Of a DNA stretch of 64,000 bases, positions 18,975-28,635 are shown in pieces (within the stretch, counting starts at the first letter, position 1; each line of letters starts with the position of its first letter). Made by a program: the position numbers and the translations under genes. The stretch spans positions 62,001 to 126,000 of the forward strand of contig CASDOS010000050.1 of the NCBI GenBank assembly GCA_949282205.1. Reading direction: 5' to 3'. The notes under the pieces are model-generated. The model did not search any database, was not told the DNA's origin, and saw only the letters and a list, made by a program, of their open reading frames with translations. This DNA is from an uncultured Alphaproteobacteria bacterium. Lineage in GTDB: Bacteria > Pseudomonadota > Alphaproteobacteria > RF32 > CAG-239.

Positions 18975-20657
18975 TTAAAAAAGTTCTAAATTTTTATCCT
19001 TATTTACTAAAACTTGTGCGGCGGCGCGTGCTTCTTTGGTTATTTTTTCGCCGGCAAGCATACGCGCGATTTCTTCTATTTTCCCTGTAGAGTCTAGTTT
19101 CTTTAGACTTGTTGTTGTTTGGTTTTCTACCGTATTTTTCTCTACTTTGAAATGCTCATTACTGAATGCTGCTACTTGCGGAGAGTGGGTTACGACCATT
19201 ACTTGCACCTTTTCTCCTAATCGAGCTAAGCGTTCTCCCACCGCTTCTGCTGTTGCGCCTCCAATACCGGTATCTATTTCATCAAAAATAAGCGTTTCTT
19301 GACTTGAGTTTTGCGCTAAATTTACTTTTAGTGCCAGCATAAAACGTGATAACTCTCCTCCCGATGCTATTTTATTTAATGCTCCCATTGGCGTATTAGG
19401 ATTGGTTGAAACTTCAAAACATACTGTGTCCCAGCCTTTTTCTGACCATTCGCGTTCATCTTTAGGCGATACTTTTGTTCGAAAAACGGCTTTCTCCATT
19501 TTTAACGGAGGTAGCTCTTTCATTATATTTTCATCTAATTTCCGAGCTGTTTGCTGCCTTTTTTCACTTAATCTTCCTGCTGATTCAATGTATTTTTCTC
19601 GCAATAACTTTACTTCGGCTTTTAATTCTTGCAGACTTTCTTCTCCATTTTGTAAACTATAAAGTGCTTCTGATAATTCTTCCAGTTTCTCCGGTAGCAT
19701 ATCTATTTCTGTTTGGTGCTTTTTGGCAACACTCCGTAGTGCATACAGCCTTGTTTCTATATCATCAATTTCACTTTGATTTAAACTTATATCCGCTGAA
19801 TTAGCTTCTATGCATTCGACCGCATCGTTTAAGCTATATAGCGCGGTTTCAATATTTTGTTCAATATCTGTATATTTACCATTTACTATTTCATTCGCTC
19901 GGGATATAGCATTCTGCGCTTTGGATATTTGCTCTATTACGGAATTCCCTCCATTAAGATATGAATATGCGGCATTTAGTTTTTCAATTATTTTTTCCGC
20001 ATTCATTAATTCACTCCGACGATTGCGCAAATTTTCTTCTTCTCCTTTTTGAGGGGACAGTTTTTCCAGTTCTTGAACCCAATGTCTTAGATTTTCTTCA
20101 TCTTCTTTAGCTTTATTTAAAGCTATCTCTTTTTCCTTTAATGTCTTTGCCGTTGCTTTATAGATTGTAAAGGCTTTTTGTACGGCAACAATTTCTTTTT
20201 CATACCTTCCGTAACTATCAAGTATATCGCAATGTGTTGCCGGATTTAGCAAGCCTTGATTGTCATGCTGACCATGTATTTCTATCAAATTTTGGCTTAT
20301 TTCTTTTAACAACTTTAGTGTTATAATTTGATCATTGAAAAGTATTTTTCCTTTTCCTCCTGCCGTAATTATCCTTTTGATTATTATGTCACCATCTATT
20401 TCTAAATCATATTCTTTAGCTATTTCGTATATCTTATTGTGCGGCTGTACTTCAAAAACCCCCGTTACGGACAATTTATCTGCGCCGGTACGCACGAGCG
20501 TTGTTTCGGAACGGTTGCCCAACAGTAATCCCAACGAATCCAGAAGTATTGACTTTCCGGCTCCGGTTTCCCCACTCAAAACCGTTAGACCTTCTTTGAA
20601 ATCTATATCTAAACTGTCTATTAATACAACATTTCTTATGGATAAGGTTTTGAGCAT
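18975..20657 (-). CDS. recN: DNA repair protein RecN
   Basis: The product has 560 residues and is an SMC-like ATPase of double-strand-break repair. Walker A is SGETGAGKS (about residues 29-37), a long coiled coil spans 150-370, and Walker B / signature motifs (IASGGELSRFMLA and IFDEIDTGIGG) are in the C-terminal lobe, followed by VVTHSPQVAAFS. Length is normal. It is the last of the minus-strand lpxC-bamD-recN run, which is conserved in alphaproteobacteria. No terminator was found before the convergent LOG gene. Confidence 0.96.
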   Translation of the reverse strand: MLKTLSIRNVVLIDSLDIDFKEGLTVLSGETGAGKSILLDSLGLLLGNRSETTLVRTGADKLSVTGVFEVQPHNKIYEIAKEYDLEIDGDIIIKRIITAGGKGKILFNDQIITLKLLKEISQNLIEIHGQHDNQGLLNPATHCDILDSYGRYEKEIVAVQKAFTIYKATAKTLKEKEIALNKAKEDEENLRHWVQELEKLSPQKGEEENLRNRRSELMNAEKIIEKLNAAYSYLNGGNSVIEQISKAQNAISRANEIVNGKYTDIEQNIETALYSLNDAVECIEANSADISLNQSEIDDIETRLYALRSVAKKHQTEIDMLPEKLEELSEALYSLQNGEESLQELKAEVKLLREKYIESAGRLSEKRQQTARKLDENIMKELPPLKMEKAVFRTKVSPKDEREWSEKGWDTVCFEVSTNPNTPMGALNKIASGGELSRFMLALKVNLAQNSSQETLIFDEIDTGIGGATAEAVGERLARLGEKVQVMVVTHSPQVAAFSNEHFKVEKNTVENQTTTSLKKLDSTGKIEEIARMLAGEKITKEARAAAQVLVNKDKNLELF

Positions 20658-20666
20658 TGTTAATTA

Positions 20667-21416
20667 TTAGTCCTTAGATATTAATTCTGACGCCATTTTT
20701 GACCATTTGCTATCAGGATAGTTACGGCGTAAAATTGCTTCTTTTTTTGTTGCTTCATCATCTAATCCCAGCAATGTGTATATTTCTACTTCTCGATACA
20801 GAGCCTCTTCTATCTGGCTGGTTGTTTGATAAACATCTGTTACTGTTGAAAAACGATTAAGGGCGGAGATATATTCTTTATTTTCTAAATAATAGCGTCC
20901 GACACTCATCTCATGTCCTGCCAGATGGTCCTCAATTAATGCCATTTTAGCTTTCGCATCTTCTGCATATTCGCTGTCGGGATACATTACAATTACTTGG
21001 GAAAAGGTTTCATAGGCTTCTTTGGTCGCTGATTGCTCTTTTTCTGACGGCGCAATTTGATCATAATAGCATACCCCTTTTAAATAAAATGCGTAGGCAA
21101 TATCTTTATTGCCCGGATGTAATCTAATAAAGCGATCTAATGCCGCTATCGCGTCATCATATTTTTCATCTTTGTAGTATGCGTATGCACTCATTAATTT
21201 TGACTTTGTTGCCCATTTTGAATAAGGATGCTCCATTTCAACCTTATCAAATGTTTCGGCTGCTTTTTGGTATGATGTTTTATTTAAATAATCATAGGCT
21301 TCGTTATATAAAGTTTCTGCACTTTTATCTTCATCTTTTATCGGTTCTTCCGTTGTTGCGCATCCGCACATCAGCATTAGTCCCATTATAGGTAAAATAT
21401 ACAGAATCTTTTTCAT
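20667..21416 (-). CDS. bamD: Outer-membrane assembly lipoprotein BamD
   Basis: The product has 249 residues. The signal peptide ends in a lipoprotein cysteine (MCGC at about residues 16-19). TPR repeats follow (ETLYNEAYDYLNKTSYQKAAETFDKVE, then YPDSEYAEDAKAKM). It belongs to the BAM complex, which inserts beta-barrel proteins in the outer membrane. It lies between lpxC and recN, the usual alphaproteobacterial order. A GAGGGCGAA site precedes the ATG. Confidence 0.93.
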   Translation of the reverse strand: MKKILYILPIMGLMLMCGCATTEEPIKDEDKSAETLYNEAYDYLNKTSYQKAAETFDKVEMEHPYSKWATKSKLMSAYAYYKDEKYDDAIAALDRFIRLHPGNKDIAYAFYLKGVCYYDQIAPSEKEQSATKEAYETFSQVIVMYPDSEYAEDAKAKMALIEDHLAGHEMSVGRYYLENKEYISALNRFSTVTDVYQTTSQIEEALYREVEIYTLLGLDDEATKKEAILRRNYPDSKWSKMASELISKD

Positions 21417-21427
21417 TTCGCCCTCTC

Positions 21428-22282
21428 TTATATGATTTCATAATTATCTCTTGATGCAAACAATTGCTTCAATATTTCGTTATTATGATAGTGTCCGCTT
21501 TTATTGGCAACAACTTTTGCTAATATATAGTATCCAGATGTATATAAATCACCGATTGTATCCATAACTTTGTGATTTACACACTCATTCGGTATACGAA
21601 ATCCTCCGGGATTTAGTATCTTTTCCCCATCAAGCACAACGGCGTTCTCCAAAGAACCACCTCTGATTAACCCTATAGACTGCAAATAATCAACTTGATA
21701 TTTCTCACAGAATGTTCGACATGGCGCAATCTGCTCTGCAAAAATATCCGGTGTTATGTCTTTATCAAAATTTTGATGACCCACTATTTTGGAGGGAAAT
21801 TCAATGTCAAAACTAATATGTAATTTATCTGAGGGCTGTAGGGTTACACTTCCTCCTTTTTCATCGGCAAAAGTAATTGTTTTTTTTATTTTTAGAAATT
21901 TGCGCGAAACTGCTTGCTCTCTCAATTCTTCTTTTTGCAGAATTTTTAAGAATTCTTGTCCGCTTCCGTCCAGAATCGGTATCTCTGGATTGTTAATCTT
22001 TACCAAAGCGTTGTCTATTCCTAAAATATAAAAAATAGACATTATGTGTTCTATGGTGCTGACAATATTCTGCTTATTTGTGCCAAGACATGTACAATTA
22101 CGCGTATCTATAACTTTATTATATAGGGCCGGTATTTCTTCTGCAGATGCTATATCCGTTCTCTTAAAACGAATCCCATAATTCTCAGGTGCCGGCTCTA
22201 TTGTTATTATTGAAGAACATCCAGAGTGTAATCCTATTCCCCTTATTTCTACGCTGTTTTTTAATGTCTGTTGTTTGGTCAT
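21428..22282 (-). CDS. lpxC: UDP-3-O-acyl-N-acetylglucosamine deacetylase
   Basis: The product has 284 residues and catalyses the committed zinc-dependent step of lipid A synthesis. Motifs include RGIGLHSG, the zinc ligand region STIEHIMS, the second zinc site HKVMDTIGDLY and the catalytic HYHNNEI near the C-terminus. It is slightly shorter than the E. coli enzyme, but all ligands are present. It shows that the organism makes lipid A. An AAAGGAG site precedes the ATG, and the RNase P RNA gene lies just upstream on the same strand, so lpxC could be transcribed from the rnpB side. Confidence 0.95.
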   Translation of the reverse strand: MTKQQTLKNSVEIRGIGLHSGCSSIITIEPAPENYGIRFKRTDIASAEEIPALYNKVIDTRNCTCLGTNKQNIVSTIEHIMSIFYILGIDNALVKINNPEIPILDGSGQEFLKILQKEELREQAVSRKFLKIKKTITFADEKGGSVTLQPSDKLHISFDIEFPSKIVGHQNFDKDITPDIFAEQIAPCRTFCEKYQVDYLQSIGLIRGGSLENAVVLDGEKILNPGGFRIPNECVNHKVMDTIGDLYTSGYYILAKVVANKSGHYHNNEILKQLFASRDNYEII

Positions 22283-22303
22283 TATTTTCTCCTTTTAAAT
22301 TTT

Positions 22304-22692
22304 TTAGGTGGTCTGTAAGCCGAGTTCTGTTCTTATCATTTGCTTTACTTCACAGTAAAGATTCTAAGTGATAGCTATTCATCTAGACCAAATGTCACCA
22401 TTTGGTTCAAGCGACCTACCTCTGGAGCAGAGTGGAAACACTCCTTTTAGCAGTTTTACTGCTCTCCTAATTTGGTCTTGCGTCAGGCAGGGTTTACCTT
22501 GCCAAAGGATATTACTATCTTTGCGGTGAGCTCTTACCTCGCCTTTTCAACCTTACCAAAACTTGTTTGGCGGTAATTTTCTGTGGCACTTTCCCTTAGA
22601 TTTCTCTAGCCGGACGTTATCCGGTGCCTTGTTCCCATGACGCTCGGACTTTCCTCACTAAGTTTTCTTAGCGCAGCTATCCGACCACCGTA
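22304..22692 (-). ncRNA. rnpB: RNase P RNA (bacterial type A-like)
   Basis: Read on the minus strand, this region contains the universal GAGGAAAGTCCG segment (about 22646) and the 3' consensus ACTCGGCTTACAGACC. The ends pair: GGTGGTC near 22689 with GACCACC near 22307 forms helix P1. The minus strand also contains a P3-like hairpin (CTAAG, AAAA, CTTAG) just before the GAGGAAAG box. A TATAAT -10 box lies at 22713-22718, so transcription probably starts around 22706 and the mature 5' end is made within this stretch or at P1. Exact ends are approximate. No open frame of note occupies the region. Confidence 0.93.
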
Positions 22693-22856
22693 TTTATGGC
22701 TTACCACACTTTATTATAAAATCAATATCTTTAACCATCTTTCTTATGAATTTAAAAAAAAATTTACCTTTTGTTAATTTTTTACTTGTTTTGTTTAAAT
22801 TTTGTGTTATTTTGTCCACGAATCGATTTAGGACTATTTTATCGGAGTTTTCTTTT

Positions 22857-23477
22857 ATGATAAAAATTAATAATAATATTTTATGTTTACTTACGGCAAT
22901 GGCCATTTCTTTTGTAGCACTTCCTGCATTTGCAGAATGTGACGGTTTCTATATAGCCGGACGTGCAGGTTACGCCAAATATGAAATAGAAGACGAAAGA
23001 AGTGGTGTTAGTCAAAATATTTCTGACTATGTTGTCGATAAAAAGAGATTTATCGCCAGTGGAGCTCTCGGTTACAGATACGAACATTTTAGAGCCGAAC
23101 TGGAATATGTTTGGAGAGATAAAAATAGTGGATTATTATCTGATATCGCTGATGTAAAATTTAAATCTCGCTCTTATATGTTTGTTGTCTACTATGATTT
23201 CTTCCCATATTCTTGGTTTACTCCTTTTATTAATGCAGGTATCGGTTGGTCTGATCATAGACTGGTTATTAATAATCTCTATATGCAAAAATATGACAAA
23301 ATTGATGCATCTAACTTCACCTGGTCTTTAGGTGCCGGTATTTCCGCCAAAATTACTAACAGATGGAATCTTGATATCGGTTATCGCTATTATGATATGG
23401 GAGATTTAGATGCTTACAATGGTGATACAAATGTTACCGACCAAGAAGTTTATGTTGGTTTGAGATACGTTTTGTAG
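22857..23477 (+). CDS. Small outer-membrane beta-barrel protein
   Basis: The product has 206 residues. A signal peptide (about 1-25, ending AFA-ECD) precedes an eight-stranded-barrel type sequence (GFYIAGRAGYAKYEIED... GALGYRYEHFRAELEYVWRD... SWSLGAGISAKITNRWNLDIGYRYYDMGD), ending in the aromatic VYVGLRYVL expected of outer-membrane proteins. It resembles the 25-kDa Omp25/porin-like (opacity) proteins of alphaproteobacteria. The chosen ATG follows TCGGAG; the frame runs further upstream but that part is hydrophobic and unlike the family. An independent terminator follows. Confidence 0.88.
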   Translation: MIKINNNILCLLTAMAISFVALPAFAECDGFYIAGRAGYAKYEIEDERSGVSQNISDYVVDKKRFIASGALGYRYEHFRAELEYVWRDKNSGLLSDIADVKFKSRSYMFVVYYDFFPYSWFTPFINAGIGWSDHRLVINNLYMQKYDKIDASNFTWSLGAGISAKITNRWNLDIGYRYYDMGDLDAYNGDTNVTDQEVYVGLRYVL

Positions 23478-23513
23478 TATTAATAAGCAAATAAACTTAA
23501 ATATTTCTTGAAT

Positions 23514-23553
23514 TATGTATCCCTTAGATTTACTCTTTGGGATACATAGTTTT
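23514..23553 (+). terminator. Rho-independent terminator after the barrel gene
   Basis: A perfect 10-base stem (TATGTATCCC at 23514, GGGATACATA ending 23548) with a 15-base loop is followed by GTTTTAT. It separates the barrel gene from glmM. Confidence 0.75.
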
Positions 23554-23571
23554 ATATAAAAGGAGCCGTTT

Positions 23572-24921
23572 ATGAGTAACAAACTATTTGGAACCGATGG
23601 CGTCAGAGGTGTGGCAAATACTTATCCAATGACTGCAGAATTTGCTTTTAAATTAGCTAAGATTTTAAGCTCTGTTGTTTGTCTGACGCATAAAAAAGTT
23701 GCTATCGGTAAAGATACACGTCTTTCCGGTGATATGATTGAGGCCGCTTTGTGTGCCGGTTTTACATCCTGCGGTATTTCTGTTATCTCTCTTGGTGTGG
23801 TTCCTACTCCTCTGGTTACTCTAAAAACCCCTTCTCTCGGTATTGATATGGCCTTAATGATAACGGCTTCTCATAATCCCTATTCCGATAATGGTATTAA
23901 ACTTATAAACGCCGACGGCGATAAATTTCCTGATGATTTTTATAAAAAAATTGAGCAACTCATAGAAGAAAATAATTTTTTAATATCTCAAACATCTTCT
24001 ATCGGTACAATTTCTGTAAACACTGATATTGTTGAGCAATATATTGAGGATATGCGTAATATCGCACCAAATTATAAAGCCTTACAAGGATTGCGTGTTG
24101 TTTTAGATTGCGCTAACGGCGCTTATTCTTATATATTACCTCAAACATTTAAAGATTTGGGTGCCGGTGTTATTGCTATTAACAACCAACCTAACGGTAT
24201 TAATATTAATGAAAAATGCGGTTCTCAACATACTGAGCAATTGGCTCAAACCGTTATTGACACGCATGCTCATTTTGGTGTTGCCGTTGATGGTGACGGA
24301 GATAGAATTATTCTTGTTGATGATAAAGGAAATGTTGTTGATGGCGATCAGTTGCTTTGTTTTCTTGCTCTATATTTAAGAAAACACAACGCTCTTTCCA
24401 ATAATACCGTTATCAGTACTGAATGGTCTAACTTAGGTCTGGGACAATATTTAACCTCTCAAGGTTTCCTTTATTTTAAAAGTAAGGTGGGAGAACGTTA
24501 CGTTATCGATTTAATGAGAGAGAAATCAGCCGTTCTCGGCGGAGAAGTTGTCGGACATATCGTTTTATCTCACTATGCAAAAACCGGTGATGCATTAGCT
24601 ACCGCCATAATTATTGCTTTGGCCTATTTAGAGGATAAAAAGATGCTTAGCGAAATTTTTCCGATATTTACTCCTTTTCCTTGCATTATTGAAAATATTC
24701 GTTTTTCTAATGCGCAGTATATGGCTGACAGCGTTGAACATGATGATGTTAAACAAGCCCTGTTTGACGGAAAAAAACAGTTGGGAGAGATTAGCACTTT
24801 AATTGCCAGAAAATCCGGAACTGAACCGGTTATTAAATTACGCGTTGAGGGACAAAATGCAGAAACTGTTTCTCAAGTGGCTCTCCAGTTAAAACAGCTT
24901 ATTCTGCAATATCAAAAATAG
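23572..24921 (+). CDS. glmM: Phosphoglucosamine mutase
   Basis: The product has 449 residues and converts glucosamine-6-phosphate to glucosamine-1-phosphate for peptidoglycan and lipid A precursors. The N-terminus LFGTDGVRG is typical; the phosphoserine loop TASHNPYSDNG (about residue 100) and metal-binding DGDGDR are intact, with ARKSGTEP near the C-terminus. An AAAAGGAG site precedes the ATG. It appears monocistronic between two terminators; in many alphaproteobacteria it follows folP, which is absent here. Confidence 0.95.
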   Translation: MSNKLFGTDGVRGVANTYPMTAEFAFKLAKILSSVVCLTHKKVAIGKDTRLSGDMIEAALCAGFTSCGISVISLGVVPTPLVTLKTPSLGIDMALMITASHNPYSDNGIKLINADGDKFPDDFYKKIEQLIEENNFLISQTSSIGTISVNTDIVEQYIEDMRNIAPNYKALQGLRVVLDCANGAYSYILPQTFKDLGAGVIAINNQPNGININEKCGSQHTEQLAQTVIDTHAHFGVAVDGDGDRIILVDDKGNVVDGDQLLCFLALYLRKHNALSNNTVISTEWSNLGLGQYLTSQGFLYFKSKVGERYVIDLMREKSAVLGGEVVGHIVLSHYAKTGDALATAIIIALAYLEDKKMLSEIFPIFTPFPCIIENIRFSNAQYMADSVEHDDVKQALFDGKKQLGEISTLIARKSGTEPVIKLRVEGQNAETVSQVALQLKQLILQYQK

Positions 24922-24926
24922 CCTTA

Positions 24927-24955
24927 AAAAGCTCTCAAACGAGAGCTTTTTGTTT
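24927..24955 (+). terminator. Terminator after glmM, possibly bidirectional
   Basis: AAAAGCTCTC (24927-24936), loop AAAC and GAGAGCTTTT form a perfect 10-base stem followed by TGTTTTC. The minus-strand gene ends at 24961, and the A-rich 5' side could act as its U tract, so it may serve both. Confidence 0.85.
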
Positions 24956-24960
24956 TCTGA

Positions 24961-26748
24961 CTACTCTGTTATGTTATTTAAACTATGCAGAGTTTCTCGT
25001 ATTCTTTTATCTTTAATTAAAAGATTTTGAGCCTTATTCAAACCGTTTTCTATTTTATTTTTAACCTGCTTTACATTTAACTCTTCTTGATCATCTTTTT
25101 GTGTTAAAGCCTGTTTCCACAGAAATACGGCTTCATTTTTTCTTCCTCCATACCAATAAGCATCTCCTAAATGATCACTTATTATCGCATTTTGAGGATT
25201 CAACTCTGAGGCTTTTTCCAGATAAACAATTGCATTTTGATAATCTCCCGTCTTAAAATATACCCACCCCAGACTATCCATTATGATGCTATCGTTGGGG
25301 TCTTTTTCATACGCTTCCAAAATCATGGCGGCGGCATTGTCCGTGTTCATATCATATTTTAACCAACTATATCCTAAATAATTTAAGACTTGCGGATGCC
25401 GATTACTTAATTTTAACGCTTTTTGTAAACTCTCTTCCGCCTTACCCCATTCGTTATTCTTATCATACGATACAGCTAATGCATAGTATACCGGCCAATA
25501 TTTTTCACTTTCATAAAAAATAGATTGTAGTGCTTCATTGTAATATTTTATTGCTTCTGCTTGATTATCGCTGATACGCAATATATCACCCAAATTAAAC
25601 AATATTTGAAAATCGTTCGGATTATTTCTCAACAATTTCTTTAAAACAGTTGTTGCTTCTTTGTATTGTTTTTCAGCCGCTAAGTTGTTTGCTTTGCGCA
25701 ATTGAGCCGGATAATACATTTCTGAGCCTTTTTCTATCGCATCATAATATTTATTGGCTTCTTTCAATAACTGCCGTTCCTCAAAAATATCCGCCATTGC
25801 AATTTTAGCTATATCATTGTCCGGATTAAAGTATTCCGATATTGCCATGTAGATTTGTGCATAATCATACCCTATCGGAATCGATTTGAACAATAATGCT
25901 ATCTCTAAAAATACTTCTCCCGCGCCTTTATTTGCCGTATCAATCAATTTAGGTGTTTTGGTATTGCCGGCCTCTACTTTCCGCTTTAAACATGATAACA
26001 TTTCTTTCAGGCTCGCGGCTCCATAATATTTGTTTATTAAATTTATTGCCTTTTCCTTTTTATCTGTTCTTACATAAAAGTTAGATATAATTTGTAAGGC
26101 TCGGAAAGACATATCGCTAGCTTTATCGTTTATTATAAAATCATAGTATTTTTCTGCTTCTGCATCTTTATCAAAATATTCCGCAATCAGACCTTGATGC
26201 AAACTATATACGGTTTGCATATCTTCTTCTTTTGAGATTTTATCTAACTCTTTTACGGCTTCTTTATAATTATTTTCTCCAACGTATCCCCAAGCGTTGA
26301 ATAACGGAGTAATTAGTTTTTTATATGTCTTTTCTTGTATGTTGTTAATTTCCGCTCGTGCAAATTTGTAATTTCCGTGCTTAAAGGCTTTTACAGAATT
26401 GATAATATCTATAAAATTATTTTTATCGCCATTTTGACGAGCAATATTGGCATACTTGGCAGCTTCTTCTATTTTACCCTGTGAAGCTAAAATTATATAG
26501 GTCTTTCCTAAAATGTCTTTATTTACCATTCCCTTTTCCATGGTCTTTATATAGTAATTTGCCGCATTATCATAATCTTGACGAATATGCGCTACTCGAC
26601 CTGCTAAATAATTCCCATATGCTGTTTCTCGCTTTTGCAAATAAACTATTTCTTGCGGGTATTCCTGCTTGCTTATAAAATTTCCGGTGCAGGAATTAAA
26701 TAATCCTATTCCGCTCAAAAGGGTGATAATGTAACTCGCTTTTAACAT
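24961..26748 (-). CDS. TPR-repeat lipoprotein
   Basis: The product has 595 residues. The signal peptide ends in a likely lipobox (FNSC, Cys near residue 20). The mature part is nearly all tetratricopeptide repeats (examples: AIKYYNEALQSIFYESEKYWP, AEESLQKALKLSNRHPQVLNYLGYSWLKYD, AIVYLEKASELNPQNAIISDHLGDAYW). It is a periplasmic or outer-membrane-attached scaffold, typical of many alphaproteobacteria, where such genes sometimes lie beside rpoH or ispE; none is here. Specific partners are unknown. It is monocistronic and divergent from the uracil-glycosylase gene. Confidence 0.85.
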   Translation of the reverse strand: MLKASYIITLLSGIGLFNSCTGNFISKQEYPQEIVYLQKRETAYGNYLAGRVAHIRQDYDNAANYYIKTMEKGMVNKDILGKTYIILASQGKIEEAAKYANIARQNGDKNNFIDIINSVKAFKHGNYKFARAEINNIQEKTYKKLITPLFNAWGYVGENNYKEAVKELDKISKEEDMQTVYSLHQGLIAEYFDKDAEAEKYYDFIINDKASDMSFRALQIISNFYVRTDKKEKAINLINKYYGAASLKEMLSCLKRKVEAGNTKTPKLIDTANKGAGEVFLEIALLFKSIPIGYDYAQIYMAISEYFNPDNDIAKIAMADIFEERQLLKEANKYYDAIEKGSEMYYPAQLRKANNLAAEKQYKEATTVLKKLLRNNPNDFQILFNLGDILRISDNQAEAIKYYNEALQSIFYESEKYWPVYYALAVSYDKNNEWGKAEESLQKALKLSNRHPQVLNYLGYSWLKYDMNTDNAAAMILEAYEKDPNDSIIMDSLGWVYFKTGDYQNAIVYLEKASELNPQNAIISDHLGDAYWYGGRKNEAVFLWKQALTQKDDQEELNVKQVKNKIENGLNKAQNLLIKDKRIRETLHSLNNITE

Positions 26749-26882
26749 CTCTTTTATTTTTCCTGTTGATTGCTTTGTTATTCTATCATTTTACTCTTAA
26801 CTTTAAACTAAATTTATTATATTTGTGTAAATAATTGCTTTATATTGCAATAAAAAGTGTCTTATTATATAGTCTTGATACA

Positions 26883-27707
26883 ATGGATACACAAATTAAT
26901 ATAAAAGAAACACTCGATTGGTATATTTGGGCGGGAGTTGTTGAAACTTGCGCAGATGAAGTTTGCTTAAATAATTCTTCAGAGAATTCACTATTTTCTT
27001 TATCTGTACCGAAACAACCTTTACCTGTTACACCTGTTCTCGAAAAAAATCATATCTCACCATCGCCTGTAAAAATTAGTTCACAAATTGCCGCTTTTGA
27101 TAATGTTGCAAAAAATGCCCGTGAATTGTGTGCTAAGGCATCATCTTTAACAGAATTAAGAGAACTAGTTCAGCAATTTGATGGTTGTAACTTAAAGAAA
27201 ACCGCAGCCTCTACCGTCTTTGGCGACGGTTCTCCGCAGGCTCGTGTTGTTCTTATCGGTGAAGCTCCAGGGGCTGATGAAGATAGAATCGGCTCACCTT
27301 TTGTTGGGAAATGCGGCAAACTTCTTGATAAAATGCTTGCGGCTATAAATATTAGTCGAGCAGATTGCTATATCACCAATGTTTTACCTTGGCGTCCACC
27401 GGGAAACAGAACCCCAACAGATGAAGAAATTGCTATATGCTTACCTTTCTTAAAGCGTCAAATCGAATTGATAAAACCCGATTTTTTACTCCTCTTGGGG
27501 GGAATTGCTCTTAAGAGTTTGTTGGATGTTCCTGATTCTATTTCCAGAACACGAGGGAAATGGTTGGATTATGTTATTGATGAGCAAAAAAGTGCGCAGG
27601 TTTTAGCTACTTATCATCCATCTTATCTCTTGCGTTCTCCTTCCCAGAAGGCAAAGGTTTGGAGCGATTTACTTCGTTTACAAAAGAAAATGAATTGCGA
27701 AGAATAA
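26883..27707 (+). CDS. Uracil-DNA glycosylase, family 4 type
   Basis: The product has 274 residues. It removes uracil from DNA. Motif 1 GEAPGADED, the [16 protein letters not shown] segment, [12 protein letters not shown] and motif 2 [10 protein letters not shown] are present. Of the four cysteines that bind the iron-sulfur cluster in family 4, two seem preserved (in DGC and AIC), while the expected C in the WRPPGNR region is a tryptophan and another is absent. I believe this is a common alphaproteobacterial variant. The N-terminal 75 residues are a low-conservation extension. The start at 26883 is chosen over the upstream frame, which reaches 26835. Confidence 0.9.
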   Translation: MDTQINIKETLDWYIWAGVVETCADEVCLNNSSENSLFSLSVPKQPLPVTPVLEKNHISPSPVKISSQIAAFDNVAKNARELCAKASSLTELRELVQQFDGCNLKKTAASTVFGDGSPQARVVLIGEAPGADEDRIGSPFVGKCGKLLDKMLAAINISRADCYITNVLPWRPPGNRTPTDEEIAICLPFLKRQIELIKPDFLLLLGGIALKSLLDVPDSISRTRGKWLDYVIDEQKSAQVLATYHPSYLLRSPSQKAKVWSDLLRLQKKMNCEE

Positions 27708-27812
27708 ATTTGTACTCCATGCGTTTTTTGTGTATTTTTGTTTTAATTAATAAAAATTAAATATTCTTTTGTTTATGATATGAGCAATAAGTAAGTATTT
27801 ATGAGGTTTGAT

Positions 27813-28580
27813 ATGAAAAAATCAATGAAGTTTTTAGCCTTGTTTCTTTTAGGTGTTGCTTTTGCGTTGTCTTCTCAGGCTTTTGCCGCTGACGACGCCG
27901 CGAAAACAAAAAATGCTATGGCTAAAAAAAGTGCTGAACCGACAACTCGTCCCGATGCGGTTATTTTTAAAATTCATGATATTGATCCTGTTTTAGAGGA
28001 AGGGGTTGTTAAAGGATGTAATTATATGATTACATTATACAATAGAACCTCTATAAACTTTAGAACTTTTACCATTAATCTTTCTTGGAATGACGAGGTT
28101 GATGAACGTTTTAAATTTGATCGCTATGTCGAAACACTTTTAGGTGTTGAAGAAGCTGATAAACAACGTTCTTTATTTTCTAAAGTTGATCCGATTAAGC
28201 CAGTGCAAACCTCAGTGACTGTTAATGCTTTTGGTGCTGATAAGCAAATTTCTTTGCGCTCTTATATGGATAATGAAAAATGCTACTTAATGCTGTCCAA
28301 TGCACAATTTAGCGTTACCCCTTGTGATATCGCACGCACAATGGATACCGTCGGAAGTTTTGGCGTTAGTACGGAGCAAAGCAGTTGTACAGAACTTTTC
28401 CAATTTGTCAGCCCTAAGAATCCTGAATATTTCGGCGAATTTAAACGGATTTCGGCAACCGAAGAAGCTGCCGAAAGCGAATCTGCAGAAAGCCGCGAGT
28501 TGTCTGATATTGATATGATTATCGGAAAAATTGTTGAAAATATGGGAACTTCCGATAAAACTTTGACGAATATTTACTGA
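27813..28580 (+). CDS. Secreted protein, unknown (first of a related pair)
   Basis: The product has 255 residues. A signal peptide of about 29 residues ends SQAFA-ADD. The mature region has cysteines in a GCNY motif (about residue 65), KCYL and TPCDI motifs and one more near SSCTELF. The same arrangement (CxY or CxF, N-[FI]-[RK]-T, later CY then C-x-I-x-x-T) recurs in the next gene, suggesting paralogues with two disulfides. The C-terminus (about 210-255) is acidic and helical. The start has GAGG 7 bases upstream. Nothing links it to a known family. It is followed by a terminator. Confidence 0.75.
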   Translation: MKKSMKFLALFLLGVAFALSSQAFAADDAAKTKNAMAKKSAEPTTRPDAVIFKIHDIDPVLEEGVVKGCNYMITLYNRTSINFRTFTINLSWNDEVDERFKFDRYVETLLGVEEADKQRSLFSKVDPIKPVQTSVTVNAFGADKQISLRSYMDNEKCYLMLSNAQFSVTPCDIARTMDTVGSFGVSTEQSSCTELFQFVSPKNPEYFGEFKRISATEEAAESESAESRELSDIDMIIGKIVENMGTSDKTLTNIY

Positions 28581-28586
28581 TTCTTT

Positions 28587-28618
28587 AGCCGAATTAATTT
28601 AATTCGGCTTTTGTTTTT
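28587..28618 (+). terminator. Rho-independent terminator
   Basis: The stem AGCCGAATT (28587) pairs with AATTCGGCT (ending 28609), followed by TTTGTTTTTT. The downstream gene starts 27 bases after the hairpin, so some readthrough is possible. Confidence 0.85.
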
Positions 28619-28635
28619 TCAAGGAGAAGAGCTTT

